In this document: positions 27,340-35,016 of the stretch, one piece after another
How the letters are laid out: every line of letters begins with the position of its first letter
Position numbering within the stretch: the stretch's first letter is position 1
NCBI GenBank assembly: GCA_945266285.1
Contig: CALYOP010000001.1
Coordinates: forward strand, 1-64,000
Direction: 5' to 3'
Length of the DNA: 64,000 nt
Source: an uncultured Commensalibacter sp.
Lineage (GTDB): Bacteria > Pseudomonadota > Alphaproteobacteria > Acetobacterales > Acetobacteraceae
Notes under the pieces: model-generated
Told to the model about the DNA's origin: nothing
Seen by the model: only the letters and a program-made list of their open reading frames with translations
Database searches by the model: none
Position numbers and translations under genes: made by a program

Positions 27340-28749
27340 TTGAACTCTAGTGGAAAAAAATTAGCCAATCAACAATGGGGTGGACGTTTTGCCGAAGGGC
27401 CGGCAGCTATTATGGAGCAAATTAATGCTTCCATTGATTTTGATAAAAAATTGTGGAAGCAAGATATTGCTGGTTCAATCGCCCATTCGACAATGTTAGC
27501 CCATGTTGGAATTATCTCTGAACAAGATAAAAATTTAATTCACCAAGGTTTACAAAAAATCCGTTCGGCTATTGAAAATGGTCAGTTTGAATTTAGCCGT
27601 CAATTAGAAGATATTCATATGAATATCGAAGCACGCCTAGCTGAACAAATTGGTGAAGCGGGTAAAAGGTTACATACCGCAAGATCCAGAAATGATCAGG
27701 TCGCAACTGATTTTCGTTTATGGGTTCGTGATGCCATTGATGAATTATCAATAGCTATTAAAAACCTAATGAAGATTCTCACTTTGCGCGCCAAGGAATA
27801 TTCTGCAACGCCTATGCCAGGCTTTACACATTTACAATCTGCGCAACCTGTAACTTTTGGTCATCATTTGCTTGCTTATGTCGAAATGCTATCCCGTGAT
27901 TTGGGACGTATGATCGATACCCGCAAGCGTCTAAATGAATCTCCTTTAGGTGCTGCAGCTTTGGCAGGAACTTCTTTTCCCATAGACCGAAAGATGACAG
28001 CTTCTTTATTGGGATTTGACAAACCTATGGCAAATTCATTGGATGCGGTATCAGATCGTGATTTTGCATTGGAATATCTCTCTGCACTTTCGATTATAGC
28101 AATGCATTTATCCCGTATGGCGGAAGAAATCGTTATTTGGTGTTCGTCACCTTTTTCGTTTATCAAACTTTCAGATGCTTATACGACTGGCTCTTCTATC
28201 ATGCCACAAAAACGTAATCCGGATGCTGCAGAATTGGTAAGGGCCAAAACTGGTCGAGTCAATGGTGCACTTATTGGATTGCTTACCGTTATGAAAGGGT
28301 TACCTCTTGCCTATGCAAAAGATATGCAAGAAGATAAAGAACAAGTTTTTGCAGCAACGGAAACCATAAGTCTTTGTTTGGCAGCCTGCGCTGGGATGAT
28401 AGACGATTTACAAGCTAATAAAGAAAATATGTTACGCTTGGCAAGTTCTGGTTTTTCAACGGCTACAGATTTGGCAGACTGGTTGGTTCGTAATTTAAAA
28501 TTACCTTTCCGCACAGCTCATCATGTTACGGGTAAAATTGTAGGTATGGCGGAAAAAAAGAATATTGCATTGGATCAACTTTCATTAGAAGAAATGCAAT
28601 CGGTCGAACCAGCCATTACAAAAGATATATTTTCGGTGCTGAGCGTTGAAGCATCTTTGGCTTCACGGACAAGCGAAGGCGGAACAGCCCCTGTTAATGT
28701 TGAAAAAGCAGCGCAACTTTGGCTTGAACGTTTAAAGGATATGTCATGA
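27340..28749 (+). CDS. argH: argininosuccinate lyase
   Basis: ArgH cleaves argininosuccinate to arginine and fumarate, the last step of arginine synthesis. The 469-residue product has the fumarase/aspartase-superfamily signature [16 protein letters not shown] (catalytic Ser loop), [17 protein letters not shown], and the [20 protein letters not shown]is region. It starts at TTG 27340; AAGGAG lies 10 bp upstream, and the family N-terminus NQQWGGRF follows. It overlaps the small lipoprotein gene downstream by 4 bp. Confidence 0.96.
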   Translation: MNSSGKKLANQQWGGRFAEGPAAIMEQINASIDFDKKLWKQDIAGSIAHSTMLAHVGIISEQDKNLIHQGLQKIRSAIENGQFEFSRQLEDIHMNIEARLAEQIGEAGKRLHTARSRNDQVATDFRLWVRDAIDELSIAIKNLMKILTLRAKEYSATPMPGFTHLQSAQPVTFGHHLLAYVEMLSRDLGRMIDTRKRLNESPLGAAALAGTSFPIDRKMTASLLGFDKPMANSLDAVSDRDFALEYLSALSIIAMHLSRMAEEIVIWCSSPFSFIKLSDAYTTGSSIMPQKRNPDAAELVRAKTGRVNGALIGLLTVMKGLPLAYAKDMQEDKEQVFAATETISLCLAACAGMIDDLQANKENMLRLASSGFSTATDLADWLVRNLKLPFRTAHHVTGKIVGMAEKKNIALDQLSLEEMQSVEPAITKDIFSVLSVEASLASRTSEGGTAPVNVEKAAQLWLERLKDMS

Positions 28750-28895
28750 AAAATTATGTTTCGCTTTTAATGCTTTTAGGATTCTTTGCCATGATCGCTT
28801 TACCTTTAACGGGTTGTGGTAAAAAAGGATCACCTAAGCCACCAGGACCACCCAGCAAAGTAACCTATCCACGTGCATATCCCGAAATAGAATAA
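28746..28895 (+). CDS. small LptM/YifL-like lipoprotein
   Basis: This 49-residue gene starts within the argH stop (ATGA). The product has a hydrophobic signal ending [20 protein letters not shown], so the lipidated Cys is followed by a Lys/Gly/Pro-rich stretch. That is the pattern of YifL/LptM-type lipoproteins, which in E. coli aid maturation of the LPS translocon protein LptD. A similar tiny gene often follows argH or precedes lysA in proteobacteria. Function here is by family resemblance only. A strong terminator follows. Confidence 0.75.
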   Translation: MKNYVSLLMLLGFFAMIALPLTGCGKKGSPKPPGPPSKVTYPRAYPEIE

Positions 28896-28900
28896 ATAAG

Positions 28901-28926
28901 AGCCGCTTTTTCAAGCGGCTTTTTTT
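28901..28926 (+). terminator. rho-independent terminator after argH-lipoprotein
   Basis: AGCCGC pairs with GCGGCT around the loop TTTTTCAA and is followed by a run of seven T. It ends the argH operon and lies right at the 3' end of the convergent protease gene. Confidence 0.85.
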
Positions 28927-29747
28927 TATTTAGAAGATTTTTGGCCAAAAGTCGCAACCGTTGCCCCTAACCCACCTGGTCTTTCAAAATGTGCAGCAAC
29001 CTGCATACCAATAATTGACCATTTTCCCTGATCATCCTTGGCTAATATGGGTGCACCACTACTACCATAAGTCGCCTGACAATTATGGAGAAGAATATAA
29101 TTATTCGAATAATCTTGGGAATATGCATTAATTGAACAGCTTTGATCAGCGTATAGAACTTCCATGCGATCCTGTTCATAGCCACCCAGCATAATTGGCG
29201 TCCCTACCAAAGGTAACTCTTTCACTATTGGTAAAAAACCACCTTTAGGTGTAACTGGACGATCCAATAAAAGATAAGCACGATCAACACCCGCATTAAG
29301 ATAAGTCTTACGGTAATCTCTTAAAGGATTATAGCTTGGAGAAATAATAAAGCGTTTTACCCGGACATCCGTTACAAATTTTTCTTGATGATATTGTAAT
29401 AAAAAGTGGATTGATGTGGGTTGGACAAAATTCCGTGTTTTATTTAACCACAGACAATGCGCAGCAGTTACAGCTACACGGGAATCAATTAAAAACCCTG
29501 TGCATTTTTCACCGAGTTCTGTTTGAACCCTTCCAATAATTTGCCAAGGATATTGTGTTGGATCAACAAGATGCCGATGTTCGTCCAGAAGATCAATACC
29601 AGGTAACTTTGGTAAATTACTTGCTTGAGCCCATACCTTATTTGGTATCGTGCTAAGCAATATTCCTAAAGTAAATACAAGAAATTTCCATTGGAATTGA
29701 AATAACACGCTTTTTCCTATTTCTTTTTGATATGAAGTGATCAACAT
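28926..29747 (-). CDS. secreted trypsin-like (S1 family) serine protease
   Basis: The 273-residue protein has an N-terminal signal sequence (about 20-41, FLVFTLGILLSTIPNKVWAQ) and an S1 fold. The triad is visible: His97 in VTAAHC, Asp155 in GVDRAYLLLD, and Ser230 in YGSSGAPIL. Cys82/Cys98 and Cys204/Cys223 are placed for the two usual disulfides. The specificity pocket is not diagnostic. It should act in the periplasm or outside. It stands alone, converging on argH, and about 450 bp of non-coding DNA separate it from the iron-uptake receptor. Confidence 0.85.
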   Translation of the reverse strand: MLITSYQKEIGKSVLFQFQWKFLVFTLGILLSTIPNKVWAQASNLPKLPGIDLLDEHRHLVDPTQYPWQIIGRVQTELGEKCTGFLIDSRVAVTAAHCLWLNKTRNFVQPTSIHFLLQYHQEKFVTDVRVKRFIISPSYNPLRDYRKTYLNAGVDRAYLLLDRPVTPKGGFLPIVKELPLVGTPIMLGGYEQDRMEVLYADQSCSINAYSQDYSNNYILLHNCQATYGSSGAPILAKDDQGKWSIIGMQVAAHFERPGGLGATVATFGQKSSK

Positions 29748-29961
29748 TCTTATGAACTTACCATTGATAATCTTACTGGTTTAATAATAAATGATTATTG
29801 CAACGTAAATTTTTCTTTATTCTATTTTGGTAAAATATGTTTAGTCTTACTCAATTCGATGATTAACGCATTAGATTAATAAGTTATATTTCGATTTTAT
29901 AATGCAGTCCTTATAAAAATAACTATTTAACCAAAGCGACACCTAAACAATGGTGCAAAAA

Positions 29962-29977
29962 TATCACATATGTGATA
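29962..29977. promoter_or_regulatory. 16-bp perfect palindrome, candidate operator
   Basis: TATCACATATGTGATA is perfectly self-complementary and stands out in the divergent promoter region. Its half-site order (TCACA then TGTGA) is the reverse of a CRP/FNR site, so it is more likely a site for a different dimeric regulator. No regulator gene is adjacent. Confidence 0.45.
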
Positions 29978-30162
29978 ATTCTATGCGGCTTGTTTTTATT
30001 GTTTAACCGAATAACAAAATTAATCATTTATTAATTGCTTGTTTTTTAATGATTCTGTTTTGTCATTAGAAACAAAACCTTTTATTTGAAAAAAAACGTA
30101 GAATTTAGACTGTTGCTTTTTTATCTTGAAATTGATAACGAATCTCATTCTTAATTAATATA

Positions 30163-30181
30163 TGAGAATAATTATCATTAC
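30163..30181 (+). promoter_or_regulatory. Fur-box-like operator upstream of the TonB-dependent receptor
   Basis: TGAGAATAATTATCATTAC is close to the Fur consensus GATAATGATAATCATTATC, with a good inverted GAATAATTATC core. It lies 14 bp before the receptor ATG, overlapping the expected transcript start, which suits iron-dependent repression of the receptor-dioxygenase pair. Confidence 0.65.
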
Positions 30182-30195
30182 CAAAAAGGAAAGTG

Positions 30196-32499
30196 ATGAA
30201 AAGTAACGGTATCAAAAGAACATTACAACCTGTTTCTATAGCAGCCGTAATGCTTAGTTTGCTTGGTAATTCAGCAATGGCTGAGTCTGCTTCAACTAAA
30301 AACTCGGTTGAAAGTGACAAAGTTAAATCAAATACAGCGCATTACGAAAAAGACAAGAATAATAACGATCATTCCAGAGCCGATGAACATATCTTAGTCC
30401 GTGGAAAGAAAACAGATAATATCCTAACCCATGATACAGGGGTAAATTTGATGCCCCAGGATATTATGCATACGCCTCAAAACATTAATGTGGTTCCTAG
30501 CAAAATCATGGAACAACAAAATGTTAAATCACTTGATGAAGCTTTAAAAAATGTTCCTGGCGTAACATCTTCCGTAGGGGAAGGTCGTGGCGGTATGTCT
30601 GGTAACCAGTTTCTAATCAGAGGTTTCCAAGCTCAGAACGATATTTACGAAGACGGCTTACGCGATTTTGGCGTTTATAGTCGCGATAGCTTCAATTACG
30701 ATAGTGTTGTTGTTATTAAAGGTCCCTCTTCATCCGTATTTGGAAATGGCACAACCGGTGGCGCCATTAATGTAATTACCAAAAAACCTATGTTGAAAGA
30801 TCAGTATAAAACTGAATTTTCTGGGGGAAATGGTGATTACTATCGTGGCGTTATTGATTTCAACAAACAAATTTCAAATTCAATTGCTGCACGAATAGTG
30901 GGCATGGCCAATAGTAATAACGTCATCGGACGTGATCATCTTTATTCACATCGATGGGGTCTTGCACCATCAATTGCTTTTGGCTTAGGTGAAAAAGTTA
31001 GTTACGTCATTCAATTTGTTCATCAACAAGATGATCGGCTTCCAGATTACGGCATTCCTGTTATTACGAAACCCGGTCATAAAATTGGAAAACCTGCAAC
31101 CGAATATGGTATAAGGCGTGGCAACTGGTATGGAAATGCAATGGATAGCGACCAAACGCAAGATAACCAGTTAACAGGTCGGTTAACCTATAATGTTACT
31201 CCAGACATCGTTATTCATAACGATACACGCTATGGCAATTATCAACGTCAATTTTCAGTAACACGACCAAAATGTACACCAGCAGGTTGTAGCAATGCCT
31301 TTTTCGAAGGAAGACCAGACAAAGCGATAATCGAAACCGCTGGCCCGAATCCTTATGAACAAAGCACGTGGTCTTTCCAGAATGTTCTATCAACCGTTGC
31401 TAATTTCAATACTTCTTTTATTCGGCACCAATTAACTGCAGGTGTCGATATTGCATATGCCCATGAAAACCGTGCTTATGGAGAATATTCTGCCCCTTTA
31501 CCCAAAAACAACCTTGTTCATCCGAATGCTTCGATTAATTATCCCATTTCCATTATACCGGGCGACCCAAATAGTACTTCGGGAGACCCTGCAAAACGTG
31601 GCGGACATTCAAGGGATGTAGGCGCATTTATTTATGACCAGATCTGGTTTACAAAAGCTTGGTCTATAAAGGGTGGTTTCCGTTACGATAACTGGGAATC
31701 TCATTATAATACACAAGGTGGGTCTATGTTTACGACCCATAACATGTCAACAAACGACAATGTTTTTAACCCGACCGTTAGTTTGCTTTTTAACCCCGAC
31801 GAAAAACAATCTTACTATTTCACTTGGGCTTCTTCCACAACACCATTGGGAATGTATTTGACCAATTCTTATGCCCCTATGCAAGACAAGCAAAATGGTA
31901 TGAAACCTGAAAAAAGTCATCTTTATGAAATTGGTGGAAAATGGAGTTTATTTGATCAAAGATTAGGATTAACAGCTTCTTTATTCCATCTTGATAAAAG
32001 TAACCAATTGGTCAGTGACCCATTGACGGGATCGATTACCAGCTCAGGTGATAAGGGATATAACGAAGGGATTGAACTGGGTGCTTCTGGTGAAATATTG
32101 CCTCATTGGGATGTTTACGGAAGTTTCGCAGCCTATCATAGCAAAATTACGGGTTCACAAACATCAGGGGTTAAGGGGAGTTATATGCAATATGTTCCTA
32201 CACACCAAGGAAATTTGTGGACAACCTATGAAATCTTACCAAAATCTCCTTATAATTTAATGCTTGGTGGCGGTGTTACCTGGCGTGATTCCGTATGGTT
32301 AAATACAGCAAATACAGCAAAAGTTCCTGCGAATGTTACCATTGATGCCATGATGTCTCACCGATTTAATGACCATTGGAAAGCCTCATTTAATATTTAT
32401 AATCTGACAAATCGACTGAACTATGATTCGCTTTTTTCTAATCGTGCGACCCCTTCCAATGGTCGTACCTTTATGTTCAGTCTAAATTTACTCGAATAA
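30196..32499 (+). CDS. TonB-dependent siderophore receptor (Fiu-like)
   Basis: The product is a 767-residue outer-membrane receptor for ferric-siderophore import, energised by TonB. A signal peptide ends near SAMAESAS. The plug domain (about 60-200) has TPQNINVVPSKIMEQQNVKS, LIRGFQAQNDIYEDGLRD and VIKGPSSSVFGNGTTGGAIN. The rest is a 22-strand barrel ending ATPSNGRTFMFSLNLLE. I start at the ATG at 30196, with AAAGGAAA upstream; a GTG three bases earlier is possible. Together with the PiuC gene downstream it resembles the E. coli fiu-ybiX pair. The ligand (catechol-type ferric complex) is inferred from this resemblance. Confidence 0.92.
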   Translation: MKSNGIKRTLQPVSIAAVMLSLLGNSAMAESASTKNSVESDKVKSNTAHYEKDKNNNDHSRADEHILVRGKKTDNILTHDTGVNLMPQDIMHTPQNINVVPSKIMEQQNVKSLDEALKNVPGVTSSVGEGRGGMSGNQFLIRGFQAQNDIYEDGLRDFGVYSRDSFNYDSVVVIKGPSSSVFGNGTTGGAINVITKKPMLKDQYKTEFSGGNGDYYRGVIDFNKQISNSIAARIVGMANSNNVIGRDHLYSHRWGLAPSIAFGLGEKVSYVIQFVHQQDDRLPDYGIPVITKPGHKIGKPATEYGIRRGNWYGNAMDSDQTQDNQLTGRLTYNVTPDIVIHNDTRYGNYQRQFSVTRPKCTPAGCSNAFFEGRPDKAIIETAGPNPYEQSTWSFQNVLSTVANFNTSFIRHQLTAGVDIAYAHENRAYGEYSAPLPKNNLVHPNASINYPISIIPGDPNSTSGDPAKRGGHSRDVGAFIYDQIWFTKAWSIKGGFRYDNWESHYNTQGGSMFTTHNMSTNDNVFNPTVSLLFNPDEKQSYYFTWASSTTPLGMYLTNSYAPMQDKQNGMKPEKSHLYEIGGKWSLFDQRLGLTASLFHLDKSNQLVSDPLTGSITSSGDKGYNEGIELGASGEILPHWDVYGSFAAYHSKITGSQTSGVKGSYMQYVPTHQGNLWTTYEILPKSPYNLMLGGGVTWRDSVWLNTANTAKVPANVTIDAMMSHRFNDHWKASFNIYNLTNRLNYDSLFSNRATPSNGRTFMFSLNLLE

Positions 32500-32542
32500 A
32501 TTTTTTAATGTGCTCGAAAACATTTTAGACAGGAATTTTACA

Positions 32543-33226
32543 ATGATTATTCATATCCCTCAGGTTTTAAATAAAGATGAGCTAAGCTACGTTCAATCTG
32601 TTTTCAGAACGGCACCCTTTGTCGACGGCAAAGTGACAGCAGGTGAACAATCTGCACAAGTTAAAAAAAATATGCAAATTGACTTACAATCGCCAGAATG
32701 TAAGGAATTGCAGGAAATTGTCTTAAAAGCTTTAGGACGCAATCCTATTTTTAACTCTGCCGTTATGCCCTATCGGGTTGTACCGCCTTTATTTAACCGT
32801 TACGATGTTGGCATGGAATTCCCTGATCATGTTGATAATGCCCTACGTCCTATTCTCGAAGCGAATATGCGTATTCGGACGGATGTTTCTTCCACATTAT
32901 TCTTAAATGACCCAGAAGAATATGATGGAGGCGAATTAATCATGCATGATTATAGTGGTTCTCAATCCATCAAATTACCGGCTGGAGATATAATCGTCTA
33001 TCCCACCTATAATTTACATTCAGTTAGTAAAATTACGCGCGGAAGTCGTTGGGCATCTTTTTTCTGGACACAATCTATGATTAAGGAAGCCGATAAAAGA
33101 CGTGTTTTATTCGATTTAGATATGACGATTATCAAATTAAGAACCCGAATGGATGATAATGATCCACAAATTCTTGAACTTACCAATGTTTATCATAATC
33201 TAATGCGGTTATGGTGTGTTTTGTAA
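32543..33226 (+). CDS. PiuC/YbiX-type Fe(II)/2-oxoglutarate-dependent dioxygenase
   Basis: PiuC-type proteins are PKHD hydroxylases found beside siderophore receptors, and are thought to act on imported iron complexes. The 227-residue product has the iron ligands in MEFPDHVDNAL (His-x-Asp) and the distal His in YPTYNLHSVSKITRGSR, with the Arg that binds 2-oxoglutarate. The double-stranded beta-helix core is intact. I prefer the ATG at 32543 because the product then matches YbiX in length; a GTG at 32510 would add 11 residues. It is cotranscribed with the receptor, and a strong terminator follows. Confidence 0.9.
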   Translation: MIIHIPQVLNKDELSYVQSVFRTAPFVDGKVTAGEQSAQVKKNMQIDLQSPECKELQEIVLKALGRNPIFNSAVMPYRVVPPLFNRYDVGMEFPDHVDNALRPILEANMRIRTDVSSTLFLNDPEEYDGGELIMHDYSGSQSIKLPAGDIIVYPTYNLHSVSKITRGSRWASFFWTQSMIKEADKRRVLFDLDMTIIKLRTRMDDNDPQILELTNVYHNLMRLWCVL

Positions 33227-33258
33227 GAATTCAAACCTCTAAAATGTAAGAAATAATT

Positions 33259-33293
33259 ATAGAGAGCATATAACGCTATATGCTCTCTATTTA
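33259..33293 (+). terminator. terminator after the iron-uptake unit
   Basis: TAGAGAGCATATA and TATATGCTCTCTA form a perfect 13-bp stem around the loop ACGC, extended by one A-T pair and followed by a short T tract. Confidence 0.8.
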
Positions 33294-33664
33294 AAATTTA
33301 GCTTTAAAAATCTTTTAATACTTGAATTTTTGTAATTCTTTTTTCTATTTATTAAGATGATTTTTAGCATTATTTTGCTAAATTATTTTTGGTTATAATC
33401 ACCATTATCGAAATCATTTTGTACCTATACGTCCTGTTTCTAATAATATTTCGTAAAAAATTTACCTGTTTTTCTCTTTTTTGCTCATTTTTAACGTTTC
33501 ATTTAATAGAGAAATATCAAGATATTGAATAATAAACTGGCTATTCAATAATCTATCTAATTATATGAAGCAAAATTATGCTTGTATTTTTCATTTGTGT
33601 TAAATTATCAAAAGGACCAATATATTTATTTCATTGCTTGATTTTCTACTAAAGGCCTTTTTAT
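33294..33664. other. 371-bp AT-rich spacer upstream of lysA
   Basis: No gene is visible. The lysA promoter should lie here. A 9-bp inverted repeat (TATTGAATA at 33523-33531, TATTCAATA at 33542-33550) is the only notable structure; it may be chance. No lysine riboswitch was recognised. Confidence 0.4.
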
Positions 33665-35002
33665 ATGAACGCGTTCAAAAACTCATTAGACAACCCTAGC
33701 CTGCAGACCCTTTTTAATGGTCATCCTGATTTGCAGGTAGATCAGAATAAGGGCCTTTTATTTAAAGAAGCCAATTTGACAGAAATTGCGAACCAGGTCG
33801 GAACACCAACATGGGTAATAAGTGCGGATATATTACAAACGCGTTATCGCCGTTTGGTTGAAGCTTTTATAAATGAACAGCTTAATGTTTCAATTCATTA
33901 TGCCATAAAAGCCAATGGGCATTTAGCAGTTCTCGATCTGCTCGCTAAAGAAGGCGCTGGTGCCGATATCGTTAGCGGTGGTGAATTAAAACGGGCTCTA
34001 GCTGCAAATATTGCCCCTGCGAAAATATGCTTTTCTGGCGTTGGTAAAACTGAAGAAGAACTTCGTTTAGCACTTCAGGAACATGTTGGTCAGATCAACG
34101 TAGAAAGCCGTGAAGAATTACAAATGCTGTCACGTATTGCGCAGGATATGAATGAAATGGCTCCAATTTGCTTACGTATTAATCCAGATGTTGATGCAGG
34201 CACCCATCATAAAATTACAACAGGGCTTGCTGAAAACAAATTTGGGATTGCTTATCAGCAAGCTATCGAAATCTACACCGAAGCGCATCAACTTCCTAAT
34301 CTGAAACCACTTGGCTATGCCGTTCATATCGGAAGCCAAATCACGACACAAACGCCTTACCGTAAAGCCTTTTCACGTATGGTTGAATTGATTACGCAAA
34401 CGCGTGAAAAAGGACTTTCCGTTGAAGTGCTCGATTGTGGGGGCGGTTTTGGCATTACCTATTTCAATGAAAAAGAAAGCAATCCACAGCAAATTGCGAG
34501 CCTCATGAAAAGCAAATTGGGTTCCTTAAATATTCAACTTTATATTGAACCTGGCCGTTGGTTAGCTGGACCAGCAGGGATTTTATTAAGTCGTGTTATT
34601 TTGAGAAAAAATAACGGACAAGATGCCGCGCCTTTTATTATCATTGACGCAGCAATGAATGATTTAATTCGTCCTACACTTTATGAAGCATGGCATGGAA
34701 TTTTACCAGTTGAAGCATCAACTTATAAAAATAATGTTGAAGAATGTCATATTGTTGGCCCCGTTTGTGAATCTGGCGATACATTCGCACGCTACCGTCA
34801 ATTACCGATTTTACAACCTGGAAATATAATCGCTATTTTGGACACTGGTGCTTATGGTTCCGTAATGAGTTCTACCTATAATGCACGCCCATTTGCTGCG
34901 CAAGTTATGACTAAAGGGGATCAATACACTATTATTCAACAGCGGCAAAGCATTGAAGCTATGTGGGAAAATGAAATTATTCCCTTTCAGAAAACAAAAT
35001 AA
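33665..35002 (+). CDS. lysA: diaminopimelate decarboxylase
   Basis: LysA converts meso-diaminopimelate to lysine with PLP. The 445-residue product has Lys82 in SIHYAIKANGH for the PLP Schiff base, HIGSQITTQTPYRKAF, the phosphate-binding LDCGGGFGI, EPGRWLAGPAG, and the substrate-binding VGPVCESGDTFA with the active-site Cys. A DUF4175 gene follows 14 bp downstream, the standard alphaproteobacterial neighbour. dapD, dapE and argB lie in another operon at 49-52 kb, so lysine synthesis genes are split. Confidence 0.97.
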   Translation: MNAFKNSLDNPSLQTLFNGHPDLQVDQNKGLLFKEANLTEIANQVGTPTWVISADILQTRYRRLVEAFINEQLNVSIHYAIKANGHLAVLDLLAKEGAGADIVSGGELKRALAANIAPAKICFSGVGKTEEELRLALQEHVGQINVESREELQMLSRIAQDMNEMAPICLRINPDVDAGTHHKITTGLAENKFGIAYQQAIEIYTEAHQLPNLKPLGYAVHIGSQITTQTPYRKAFSRMVELITQTREKGLSVEVLDCGGGFGITYFNEKESNPQQIASLMKSKLGSLNIQLYIEPGRWLAGPAGILLSRVILRKNNGQDAAPFIIIDAAMNDLIRPTLYEAWHGILPVEASTYKNNVEECHIVGPVCESGDTFARYRQLPILQPGNIIAILDTGAYGSVMSSTYNARPFAAQVMTKGDQYTIIQQRQSIEAMWENEIIPFQKTK

Positions 35003-35016
35003 TATATTTTGATGCT

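Larger units (their letters stand above)
29748..30195. other. 448-bp intergenic region between divergent protease and receptor genes
   Basis: I see no gene here. The stretch is strongly AT-rich and contains a 16-bp perfect palindrome at 29962-29977 and a Fur-like site next to the receptor gene. It should hold both divergent promoters. Confidence 0.5.

Noticed and set aside
29962..29977. CRP/FNR binding site
   Set aside because: The half-sites are in inverted order relative to TGTGA-N6-TCACA, so the palindrome does not fit that family.
33294..33664. Lysine riboswitch upstream of lysA
   Set aside because: No conserved multi-helix core was seen; the spacer is almost pure AT.
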